Of a DNA stretch of 64,000 bases, positions 43,184 through 53,000 are shown one piece after another (within the stretch, counting starts at the first letter, position 1; each line of letters starts with the position of its first letter). The position numbers and the translations under genes were made by a program. Source of the stretch: Akanthomyces muscarius (taxonomy: Eukaryota > Ascomycota > Sordariomycetes > Hypocreales > Cordycipitaceae); NCBI RefSeq assembly GCF_028009165.1, contig NC_079245.1:2914001-2978000 (forward strand), written 5' to 3'. The notes beneath the pieces were generated by a model, which ran no database searches, was not told the origin of the DNA, and saw nothing but the letters and a program-made list of their open reading frames with translations.

Positions 43184-44995
43184 ATGTCCGACCTCTCGTC
43201 ACGATTTCAAAGCCTTCGCGTCTCCCTCAAGGGTGGCGAAGTCGTCGATGAGGATCTTGGCGGCGCCATCGGCCACGACTCTGTAGGTGGTGGCGGCCGC
43301 AGCACCGTCCGCGCCGACCATGAGATTGCCAACCTGCGCGTCAGCCACGCCCTGCGATCCTTTCTCGTCGACCGCGGCGTTCTCTCGAAGCAAGATGCCA
43401 ATCTTGACGATGAGAGCGACGACGTCCGCACCCCGGCTCTCACCGCCCTGCTCGCCCACGGCGACTTTGTCGCGCCCCCGGAGCTCGTCGACCGCGACCA
43501 CCCGCTGCCTGAGTACTTTGTGAGCTCCTCGCACAACACCTACCTTATGGCACACCAGCTCTTCGGCAAGTCTTCCGCGGAGGCGTACGAGACGGCGATC
43601 CGCACCGGCTCTCGCTGCGTCGAGATTGACGCCTGGGACAATAGCGACGACAAGGACGAGCCGAAGGTCACCCACGGGTACACGCTGGTGTCGCATATCT
43701 CGTTCCGCGCCGTATGCGAGACGCTTCGCGACATGCACGACGAAGAAGCCGCCATCACCGCCAAGCATCCCGACCACGGCCCCACGCCGATTCTACTGTC
43801 CTTGGAAAACCACTGTGGCCCCGAAGGCCAGAAGCGGCTGGTCGAAATCATGCATGAGGTCTTGCAACATCGTTTGCTTTCGGAGCCTTTACGCCAGGAG
43901 CTTGTCGAGCGCCATGCCGAGGAACACCAGGCCGATGGCCGCTCGCACGACCCAGCTGAGCATGTTACCCTCAGAGAGCTTGGTGACAAGATTGCCGTCA
44001 TTGTCGAACACCACTTTAGTGACGATGTCCTCGACAGCGACTCTCAGAGCGAGGACGACGAAGACGAGGAATTTCAGGAAGCTGAGCGAAGGGCTCGTGA
44101 GGCATACAAGCTCAATAAAAAGAACGAGGCCAAGACCAGCTCCGTCATTGTCCCTGAGCTCGCCGCCCTCGGCGTGTATGCGCAATCTGTCAAGCCCCGC
44201 GACAACTCGTGGTTTGACCCAGGCGAGCTTCTTGACGGGCCTCACCATCACCTCATCAACGTTTCCGAGTCCGGTCTCTCCGGCCACCTCCCCGCCAACA
44301 CGGCCAGCATCGCCGTCCACAACGGCAAGCACCTCATGCGCGTGTTTCCCAAGGGCACACGCATCAGCTCCTCCAATCTCAAGCCCGTGCGCTTTTGGGG
44401 CCTCGGCGCGCAGATCTGCGCCCTCAACTGGCAGACCTTTGGCACTAGCAACCAGCTCAACGACGCTTTATTCGCCGGTTCCGACGGCTACATCCTCAAG
44501 CCGCCCGCGCTGCGGCAAGGTGGCAGCGGGTCCCTGGCGACAGGCCGCAAGAAGCGTTTGCGTCTGCACGTCGGCGGCGCGACCGACATTCCGCTGCACG
44601 CCGACCGCGAAGGTCATACGCTCAAGCCATACCTAACGTGCACGCTGCACAGCGCGCTGGCCGAGAGCAGCAGCGACACTCCGAAGCGCAAGACGGAGGC
44701 GTACAAGCACCACAAGCTGGGCTTCCTCCACAAAGGCGCCAACCCGCCCAACACAGATCCCATCTGGGACGAGACGCTCGAGTGGACGTACGAGGACAAT
44801 GAGTTGGTGTTTCTGCGTATGCTCATCAAGAGTGACGACGCGTGGGCGCGCAACCCCATGTTTGCCGTGGCGGCGGTGCGGCTGTCCTATACCAGGCCGG
44901 GATGGACATTTGTGAGAATGTTGGATATGCAAGGCAGGGAGACCAAATGCACAGTGCTGCTGAACTTTGATATTCAGGATGTTTCTGCTGCCTAA
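43184..44995 (+). CDS. Phosphoinositide-specific phospholipase C
   Basis: It hydrolyses PIP2 to IP3 and diacylglycerol. The 603-residue product starts at ATG 43184. The X domain shows SSSHNTYLMAHQ (catalytic His117), RCVEIDAWD (Glu147, Asp149), VTHGYTL (His164) and LLSLENHC (Glu208), all expected active-site or calcium ligands. An acidic linker (SEDDEDEEFQEAE, about 290-305) separates it from the Y domain with GKHLMRVFPKGTRISSSN and FWGLGAQICALNWQT. A C2 domain follows at about 475-600. The N-terminus (1-105) is too short for PH plus EF-hand pairs, so this is one of the compact fungal isoforms. No intron is needed. Confidence 0.94.
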   Translation: MSDLSSRFQSLRVSLKGGEVVDEDLGGAIGHDSVGGGGRSTVRADHEIANLRVSHALRSFLVDRGVLSKQDANLDDESDDVRTPALTALLAHGDFVAPPELVDRDHPLPEYFVSSSHNTYLMAHQLFGKSSAEAYETAIRTGSRCVEIDAWDNSDDKDEPKVTHGYTLVSHISFRAVCETLRDMHDEEAAITAKHPDHGPTPILLSLENHCGPEGQKRLVEIMHEVLQHRLLSEPLRQELVERHAEEHQADGRSHDPAEHVTLRELGDKIAVIVEHHFSDDVLDSDSQSEDDEDEEFQEAERRAREAYKLNKKNEAKTSSVIVPELAALGVYAQSVKPRDNSWFDPGELLDGPHHHLINVSESGLSGHLPANTASIAVHNGKHLMRVFPKGTRISSSNLKPVRFWGLGAQICALNWQTFGTSNQLNDALFAGSDGYILKPPALRQGGSGSLATGRKKRLRLHVGGATDIPLHADREGHTLKPYLTCTLHSALAESSSDTPKRKTEAYKHHKLGFLHKGANPPNTDPIWDETLEWTYEDNELVFLRMLIKSDDAWARNPMFAVAAVRLSYTRPGWTFVRMLDMQGRETKCTVLLNFDIQDVSAA

Positions 44996-45105
44996 GAATG
45001 CCATTTACTAGTTACGAATTTATGCCAGATTTACGCTCATAATCGATGAATTGTTGAACTGTCCAAAATTTCGCGCCAAGTATCCCTGTCTGTCACTACT
45101 CACAT

Positions 45106-46794
45106 TTACCACATTCTTTCCCAATATCGCTGCCACCACGGCATCCCCGCCAGCGCCTTCTGCCAGTTCTCTTCCAGCCCACCCTCCTCCCACTTCGCAC
45201 ACTCGGCATCCGCCTCTGCTTTGCCGCTCACCAGATCCGCCGACTCGGGCCTGACCAGCTTGGTGCCCTTGTAAAGCTTCCAAAACATGAACAGAGCCGC
45301 GCTGTACGGCAGGCAAAAGTAGCCCGTGACGAACCCCTGCACGCTAAACGGCGCAAACGCGTCGAAGCCGATGAAGAGCAGCGCCACGCAGCCGAGGAAG
45401 AGCGCAAACCACGGCCAGTGCGGCGCGAGCGGCGCGACGTACGGCAGGGCGGCGTCCTCGAGCCCCTGCGCCCGGCGCGCGCGGTGCCACCCGAGGAAGA
45501 CGACAATCATCATGGTGTAGGTCATGATGAGGCCGGTGGTGGTGAGGTCGACGAACCAGTAAAAGACTTGCACCGCGGACGTGGACGAGACGAGGAACGT
45601 GATGCAGGTGATGACGCTGACGACGGCGACGCAGTACACGGGCACGCCGGCCTTGGTGCAGCGCATCAGGAATTTCGGCGCCTGGCCGTCGCGCGCGAGG
45701 CCGTAGAGCGTCCGCGACGAGGAGTAGAGGTACGCGTTGCCGCAGGACCAGCCGGACATGAGGATGAGGAAGTTGATGAGGTGCGGCAGGCCGGAGATGC
45801 GCAGGCGCTGGATGCCAATGACCCAGGGCGAGGCCGCGGCGCCCGCGGCGGACGTGTCGGCCAGGGCGCCGATGAGCCGCGGGTCGCGCGAGCTGCAGAT
45901 GATGCCGACGGCCAGGACGCCGAGCACGTAGAAGCCGACGAGGCGGTAGAAGATGAGCCGGGCGACGCGCGGGATCGTGCGCCGCGGGTTCTGGATCTCG
46001 CCCGCCGCGAGCGCAATCATGTCCGGCCCGGCAATGGTGAAGCCCGCGTAGAGGACCACCTTCCAGAAGCCGAGGAAGCGGCCGACGTCGCCCTCGGCGT
46101 AGTACGGGTGCATGGCGTTGCCGCCCTTCCAGTAGCGGAAGCCGTAGGCGTCGCGGTCCGGGTTGCCGCCGACCATGGTGATGAAGGTCAGCAGCACCAG
46201 GCCGACCAGCAGCAGGACTTTGAGAGAGGCCATGATGAACTCGGCCTCGCCGTACCACTTGACCGCCACGACGTTGAGCAGGATGCAGACCGCCATGGCC
46301 ATGACGATCCAGACGGCCGGGTTGACGCTCGTGGTCCAGTACTGCATCACCGTCGCGATGCTGCTGTACTCGACGCACACGAGCATGACCCCCGCGTAAA
46401 AGTACGTCCACCCCATGGCGAAGCCGAGCGCGGGGTCGACGAAGCGCGCCGCCAGCTCAAAGATGCTGCCGCGGATGGGGAGATATGCGTGCATCTCGGC
46501 GACGCAGAGGTTGATGGGCCACACGTAGAGCGTGCCCCAGAGGAGGTAGCCGAGGAAGAGCGACAGCGGCCCGGCCTTGGAGAGGACGCCGCCGATGCCG
46601 ACAAAGAGGCCGGTGCCGATGGAGCCGCCAATGGCCATGAGCTGCACGTGCCGCGGGGACAAGCCGCGCTGCGTCTGCCCGTAGGTGAGGTCGAGCTGCG
46701 TGGTCGATGAGTAGGCGGGCTTCTCGGGGGCGGCGATGCTGCCGCCGTCGTCGGGGCCATTGCCGGCGGCGGCGGATTCAATGTCTGGCTTCAT
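45106..46794 (-). CDS. Amino-acid permease (APC superfamily)
   Basis: The single-exon product of 562 residues has about 12 membrane helices. The family opening RGLSPRHVQLMAIGGSIGTG precedes helix 1, and GPDMIALAAGEIQNPRRTIP lies after helix 5, both typical of fungal plasma-membrane amino-acid transporters of the AAT/YAT type. The N-terminal tail (1-45) is cytosolic and acidic. The C-terminal tail contains an acidic, Trp-rich end. The substrate cannot be read from the sequence. Very high GC content makes long antisense frames here, which are shadows. Confidence 0.93.
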   Translation of the reverse strand: MKPDIESAAAGNGPDDGGSIAAPEKPAYSSTTQLDLTYGQTQRGLSPRHVQLMAIGGSIGTGLFVGIGGVLSKAGPLSLFLGYLLWGTLYVWPINLCVAEMHAYLPIRGSIFELAARFVDPALGFAMGWTYFYAGVMLVCVEYSSIATVMQYWTTSVNPAVWIVMAMAVCILLNVVAVKWYGEAEFIMASLKVLLLVGLVLLTFITMVGGNPDRDAYGFRYWKGGNAMHPYYAEGDVGRFLGFWKVVLYAGFTIAGPDMIALAAGEIQNPRRTIPRVARLIFYRLVGFYVLGVLAVGIICSSRDPRLIGALADTSAAGAAASPWVIGIQRLRISGLPHLINFLILMSGWSCGNAYLYSSSRTLYGLARDGQAPKFLMRCTKAGVPVYCVAVVSVITCITFLVSSTSAVQVFYWFVDLTTTGLIMTYTMMIVVFLGWHRARRAQGLEDAALPYVAPLAPHWPWFALFLGCVALLFIGFDAFAPFSVQGFVTGYFCLPYSAALFMFWKLYKGTKLVRPESADLVSGKAEADAECAKWEEGGLEENWQKALAGMPWWQRYWERMW

Positions 46795-47960
46795 TTTCTA
46801 TTTACGCCAGGTGCCGCAGAATGACGAGGGAAAAGAAGGGTGACATGCATGGGCAAGGGTACGGTTTATTTGTATGTGACGCGGAGCTGGCCGCTTCGGC
46901 AGATGAGACGGCCTGCCCAGTCTCCAGCTCCCAATCTGCCTTTCTACACGGGTGGCTGGCGACGATCCGTACAAGATGCGACGGGACCTATCCTAGCTTT
47001 TGGCAAAACACATTGGCGAACCGATAGCACAGGCAGGCGGTCCATACAAGTTGTTTTACAGACGGGCACTTGCAGCAGTCTACCTCTCAACTCGGGCTCC
47101 CTGCCCCGAGCAACGATAACGGTCTCGTACACACCGGCGCCGGCGATTGGGCACCTTCTCGACTGTTAGTCTTATCTGCGTAGCTTAAATTGATTTTGGG
47201 GGCGCCGCTTTTTTCCCCACGTTTTTTGGGGGGTTCTCCGATACGGGCTTCCGCGGGGGGCGCTCACCGAAGACCGGAACGCAATGACTCGCAGGAGGGA
47301 GAAGGGTCGAGGATTAAGAGCAGCGCGGTCTTTTTACCGTTTCTGTGATTGATGGCCAATATCGGATGAGGAGAACGACCCAATTGTAGCCCACGTCTGG
47401 AGGAACAGTTTCTACAGTGGCATATTCCCGATTGGGCCACTAGCTCCCGATACCCCAGATTCAGGGTGTCGCGGGCACCGACTCTTGAGACAGTCAAGTT
47501 CACCGCCCTCCAACTTCTTCCGTCGTCGTTTCGATCAGCCAAGATTCTTTGTTCTTGCGATGTTTCTTCCAAAGGGTCACGCACCAGCTCTGTGTCTATC
47601 AATCCGCTCTCATTCTACAACGTCCCACAGGTACAACAGACAAGTGGCCCGTCGCATCCTACAGCCCCTCTATGGCGATTGCCCTCCCAACGCGTCGACT
47701 AGAATTGTGCATCTCGGCGGCTTGAGTGCCGGAGCAGAGAAAAGCTGCCTGGGGTAGGTATATTTATTATCGAAAGTCGAAAAGCCATCAGCTCAATTTT
47801 GGCAACCTCCGAGGCCGCTGCGTCGATTCTCTGGCGATAAGCCTCTCGACCCGATGCGTGGTTGGTTAGTGGAGATGCATACCGGCGGTCGCCGGACCGA
47901 GAAGCCATGCTCTGTTTCGTCTTCCTTCTTCATATTACTTGTCGCGGCTTTCAATCAACC
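46795..47960. other. Divergent spacer between permease and deaminase-like gene
   Basis: It should hold both promoters. No further coding region is supported. Confidence 0.5.
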
Positions 47961-48797
47961 ATGATTCCCTCACCGTTCGCTCTCGGCGCAACACTTGTTG
48001 CGAGCATAGTCACCGTACACTATGCGCACGCCGCCACTGATTCGTTGCAGACGACTCTAGTCAAGCCCGCGCGTGCCATCAACGGCATTGCGCCGACGAC
48101 TCGATCCTATTGGATGAGGCAAGCGAATCAGGCGCTTGCAGACGTCCTGGGCACGCCTTGTCCGTTTGCTGCCTTTGGAACCGCCATTGTGAACCATACC
48201 GGTCATGGCCTCGGAAACCTTATTTGCATTGGCGCGAATACTAACCCAGAGACGGGAAACCCGACATTGCACGGTAATCCTCTACCTCCCTTCCCCCTTG
48301 TCTCCCCTTTTTTTTTTTTTTTTGCCCTTTTCTTCCTCTCCGCAAGAGAGTGGCGTGTCACTTTCCATGTACAGTCAGCGGCTAACAAAAACTTGGCAGG
48401 CGAAATCGCCGCCATCCAAAACTGCACCAGCATCCTGACGGATCCCAAGGGGCCTTACAACCTCACCGCCGCCGAATCACTATTAGCATTCTCCCAGCTG
48501 TCCCTGTACACAAATGCCGAGAGCTGCCCCATGTGCGCTTCCGCAATTCGATGGGCCGGCTTCAAAGAGTACATTTACGGCACCTCGATTGATCGGCTCG
48601 TGGGGGAAGGATGGGCTCAGATCCGGATCTCATCGATGGAAGTGTTTCGCCAGTCATTTGACCTGGCTTCGACCACGAGACTGATGGGAGAAGTCTTGGC
48701 CAACGAGACGGACCCGTACTTCTTATGGCAGTATGATCCAGACTACAGATGCCCCTCGGGATGCGCAAGACGCAACGGTAGATGCAAAGCTCATTAA
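47961..48797 (+). CDS. Secreted cytidine/deoxycytidylate deaminase-family protein
   Basis: Two exons (47961-48273 and 48400-48797) give 236 residues. From this start a signal peptide covers about 1-24 (MIPSPFALGATLVASIV then AHA). An upstream in-frame ATG at 47907 would add 18 hydrophobic residues. The zinc-deaminase core is present: HGEIAAI (His104, Glu106) and ESCPMCA (Cys147, Cys150). Several NxT/S sites and a cysteine-rich end (CPSGCARRNGRC) fit an extracellular protein. Intracellular relatives deaminate guanine, cytosine or tRNA adenosine; the substrate here is unknown. The 126-bp intron contains a T16 run and a CTAAC branch, and it splits the HGE motif. Confidence 0.85.
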   Translation: MIPSPFALGATLVASIVTVHYAHAATDSLQTTLVKPARAINGIAPTTRSYWMRQANQALADVLGTPCPFAAFGTAIVNHTGHGLGNLICIGANTNPETGNPTLHGNPLPPFPLVSPFFFFFALFFLSAREWRVTFHVQSAANKNLAGEIAAIQNCTSILTDPKGPYNLTAAESLLAFSQLSLYTNAESCPMCASAIRWAGFKEYIYGTSIDRLVGEGWAQIRISSMEVFRQSFDLASTTRLMGEVLANETDPYFLWQYDPDYRCPSGCARRNGRCKAH

Positions 48798-49348
48798 TGA
48801 GGCAGAGGTTACGATGGTTCATGCCCTGCACAGCACATAGAGCGGCGCATAGACGTTGGGAGCAGTAGGCTGAATAATCTGCAAAGCATAAGCTAGACAT
48901 GATGCGCTACTTATACTAAAACAAAATAAAAAATCGGTTACCTTACGTATTAGCTGCGGACTCAACTCGGTCTTGGCTTTTTGCTAGTTTGTGCAAAGTC
49001 CAACCAACCACAACCACAATACAGCTCCAATGTCGAATGCGAGCCCTCATTGGCAAAAGCACCAGGTAATTGAGCAAATTATCAAAACCAAAACAAGACT
49101 CATATGAACCACTTGCCGCAGCGAAAAGCAGCATCCGCGGAGTTAGAGCTCGTATGGGGCAGCTTGCTCCCCCACCGAGATACTTCTCGGCACGCGATTC
49201 GCGCAATGATATTTTCCCGGCCAGCGGGGGGCCGTTGCAGATGGCGGCAAACCTGACTATATATCCGTAGATATACGCAGAAAAAGGGTAGCTTGCAGTT
49301 CTATTTTTCCGAGTCAAAGAAGCTGAATCGGGAGAAGGAAGCTGCACA
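48798..49348. other. Spacer between deaminase-like and PEBP genes
   Basis: Nothing is supported beyond the promoter of the PEBP gene. Confidence 0.45.
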
Positions 49349-50065
49349 ATGTCGCAACTTACCACCTCTCTAGAAGAAGCCCATCTCGTTCCCGGCGCAG
49401 CTGCCGCTCTGATCCCCGCGTCCTTTGCGCCGAGCGCCGATCTATCAGTGTCATTCGGCGATGCGCCAGTGCAGCTGGGCAACTTGCTGCGCGTGTCACA
49501 GGTGCAGCAAAAGCCCACCATCAGCTTTCAGATAGAGGTTTGCACGCGCACGCTTTACTCATCGTCCCCTCGGCAGCGGCGCAGTGGGCTAATCTGCACG
49601 CGTGTCCACAGGCCGACGCCGGCGCCGCTGCCAGCGACAGCTCATATCTCGTGATGCTCGTCGACCCCGACGCGCCGACGCCCGAAGATCCCAAGTTTGC
49701 GTTTTGGCGGCACTGGGTCGTCTCCGGCCTGCAGCCCGGCCGCGGCTGTGGCGCGGCCGCGACCGCACTGACCGAGTTTCTCGGCCCGGGACCCAAGCCC
49801 GAGTACGTGCAGACACAATCTTGCTCCAAGATGTTCTCGTTTGGAATTGCAGACTGCTAACACCGAGGCAAGATCCAATCCTCATCGCTACCTCTTCCTC
49901 TTATTCCGCGAGCCGGCGGGCCTCGCGCTCGGCAAGAGCGACGTGGGCGGCGAGGCGTTCATCGAGCGCCGCTCCTTTGACGCCGCCACGTTCGTCGCGC
50001 GGCACGGCCTGCAGCTCGTGGGCCTCAACTGGGTGCTCTGCGCGGCCGACGAGTGGTGTGCGTAG
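49349..50065 (+). CDS. Phosphatidylethanolamine-binding protein (PEBP) family
   Basis: Three exons (49349-49537, 49612-49802, 49873-50065) close to 190 residues. Ligand-pocket motifs are DPDAPTPEDP (81-90), FWRHWVVSG (94-102), and HRYLFLLFRE after the second intron. Fungal members include carboxypeptidase Y inhibitors and proteins of unknown role. There is no signal peptide. Intron 2 has a GCTAAC branch and an AAG acceptor. The more standard GAG upstream would break the frame. Confidence 0.88.
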
Positions 50066-53000
50066 GGAAACGCAAACGCGACCAATACACCGAACGACAA
50101 TGCGTGGGTCGAAGAAGGACCAAGAACAGACTTGACGAAACAGCCATCAAACGGATAGATGCGCGCGCATTGACGCACGCAATTCGGATAGAAAATGTTC
50201 AGATAAACTCTCCGCCATTGGATCATTTCCTGGCCAGGACCCCTCAGCATTGAACGCGCTGACTCTACTTCACACCTCGCGCTCGGCCCTACCTGACTCA
50301 ACGAACCGCCAGGATACATGTGTCCATCTTCACATTACAGTCGCTTCGCTTTAAATTACCCCAGACTTGGTCGTCCCGAAAATGGATTGGCTCCGGGTTC
50401 ATTTAGCCTAACCCCCCTGCCTCCTTTAATGAAATCGGCCGTGCTGTCGAGCCTTTCATCTCCCTCACACACTTTGCGAAGTGTGCTTGTGCGTAAAGAA
50501 AACGTCTAGAAGCCCTGCTGGAAGAAATTCAGGAACCGGCCGCGTTCTCCTCGCAAGACGAGCCAATTTCCCGCGGGCACCCCTGCTAAAGATTGCTTTG
50601 TGCCAAGAGCCAGGGCGGGTAATTTATTGACTGGAATGCCTGTTCTCGTGTCGGGGAATGGCGCTGGTAAGCCCACCAAATAAAAGTGTGTAGTAACTAC
50701 TTGTCAGTCAGCCGTGGCTCTAAAAAAAAAAGTCACGATGATTACAGAGCCCGCTCTAGGGCTTGCTGAAAATGGGGGGAGCAAGCGCCTTGCATCCCGA
50801 GGCTGGAGTACAAATTAATTGCCTGCACCTTTCAGCTACGGCAGGGCTCGCTGGAGCATTCAAAGGAATGCGCGGCTTAAAAGACGCAAGATCTGCAGGC
50901 TGCACGATGGTGCATCGCGCCGATGCACGGGTGGGAGCACATGACGACGTATTGGGCAGCATGGCAGCAGAGGGCCTGGCCCGCATTGTGCGCTGCGAAC
51001 AGGGGTGCGCAACAGCGCAAACGGAGGTGTGAGTAGCATTGAACAATGTTACAGCTTGCTGAATATTCCGGGTCGAGCCTGGGTACATTTCAAATTTTAA
51101 CTCCAGCCGGGCGCCTTGCGAGATCTTGCCCTTGCGTTGGGGTTTGCCCAGCGGTTCAAAGACAGGGCGCGAAGGGCCAAGACATCTCCCCTGTAAGTGG
51201 TCAATATTGCCTGACCATGATTTTGCAGCCGATGGGCTATCGAGTGGCCATCCCATTGTGGCGGCCGCTGTCAGCACATCGTCCACGTGGCTTGACAGCT
51301 TGACAGCCTGGACAGGCTGAATACGCAAGCCAGACGGGCAACTCCCAAGACGGGAAACCCCTCCCGCTAGAGTAATAACGAAGAGAGCCTCTGGTTCTGT
51401 CAGCGCGCTGCGTCATTTGCTCTCTAGACTTCTTCTCTCAGGTGATAGCAAGAGCAGGTGTAAGCGGCAGGGCGGAGTGTAGCCACCGTAGAGGCTGCGC
51501 AGGTCATATTCGTTGCACGAACCTCGGTGCGGAACCAATGTCGACGACTATCATCCGCCTACCGGCCAAAGTCCAGTCTCTTGAGCATAATAGACTCTCA
51601 AAGGTGCAGCAGCTCATTTGTAAAATAGCGTAAAGCTGCTGTCCATCCGGTTCGTAATCTGGCAAATCTCGCGGCCATGTCCCATACAGTCGTGTCGTAA
51701 TTTGAGCGCGCAACTGGTGCTGAAGTAGTGGATGAGGCTAGTCGTCGCGTGGAAGAATTGCGTGGACTAACACGTCTCAAACATGATGATGACCTGTCTC
51801 AGCACATTTGTGTGAACAGCCAGAAAGTCGATTATCGATTTGTTGTATCCTTTTCCTGCCCCAACCTCCGAGTGACCACGAATCGGCACCGAGGCAACCA
51901 AGCATCCAAAAGGCACAATGCCATGATGGTGCTGGCCCGCAGATGCGCTATTGGCAAGCCGACAGTTGTCGGCGAACAATGGCAGCTAAACCGAACAGAT
52001 TATGGAATAGCCCTGACGACCTAAAATCATTGGCTACATCGAATTGGGAAGGAAACATGCAACCCCCAGACGAGCATCGCATCAAAACACTGCCTCATGC
52101 GCCACTTTTGTGGCGGCGCCTGAAAAAGAAAAGACCCATCTTCCGCTGGTGCAAGGTGTCACAAGTCTCGTTCCCAGTAGGGCGCCATAGATTCAAAGCT
52201 GCAGCTGGGCACTGCACCACATAGCTTGGGGGCGTGTGGGATGTGGGCGGGCTTGCGCTGATTGTCAGGAACCTAATTGTAACCCTCCGTGGCCATTTGC
52301 ACGAATTTAGTAGCCAGTGACCTCACCGCCATCGCTGGTTGGCCAGATTTTTGGTGAGCATTTCTTCAGCTGAAAATGCTCCGAAGCAACTTGTTAGTCT
52401 GCATATTTGTTGGCAAGCTCTCTGCCAGCTGGGGCTTCACTAGCGGATGGTGGGTTTGCCGTGGCGCTGGTCGACCTTGCGTGAGTGCTTTTCTTTTACG
52501 TGATGCGGCTCTTCCTTTCTCGGTGCTGTTGGCAACTCTTCAGCCGTTGTTCACTCCGCTGACAGAGAGGACAAACCAAAAATCCGGTATTCAGCCTTGT
52601 TTGCTGATCGGCATTCTTGCCACTAGATTGTGTCCCGTTATGTCAGTCTCCAACGAGTCGAGCCTGGCTAACAGATGAAACGAGCCTCCGTTGTGGGAGT
52701 TGCAAGATGAAACTCTCCAAAAAAAAAAGCTGATATCAACATCTACGATCCAACTTTTGTAGATTGGGCATCAAATCCTGTGGAACCGTTGCAACCCGTT
52801 CTCTCGGCGGTGGACACTGCTGCCCACACTACCCGGTTTTATCAAAATCTTGCGGGTGCGAAAACACTGCGGGCGCGAGTTGGTGAATCGTGGCCCCAGA
52901 GACATGAGAAACTATTGGCGACGCTAGGGATATTATCAAAAGTGGCTCTGATTCACAGGTTTTCATCAGCTGGGGTGCTGCGTCTTTTCTGGATTATCGT

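Noticed and set aside
45418..46710. 430-residue + strand frame
   Set aside because: It lies antisense to the GC-rich permease gene, and its composition (Arg, Asp, Glu, Ala repeats) is that of a shadow frame.
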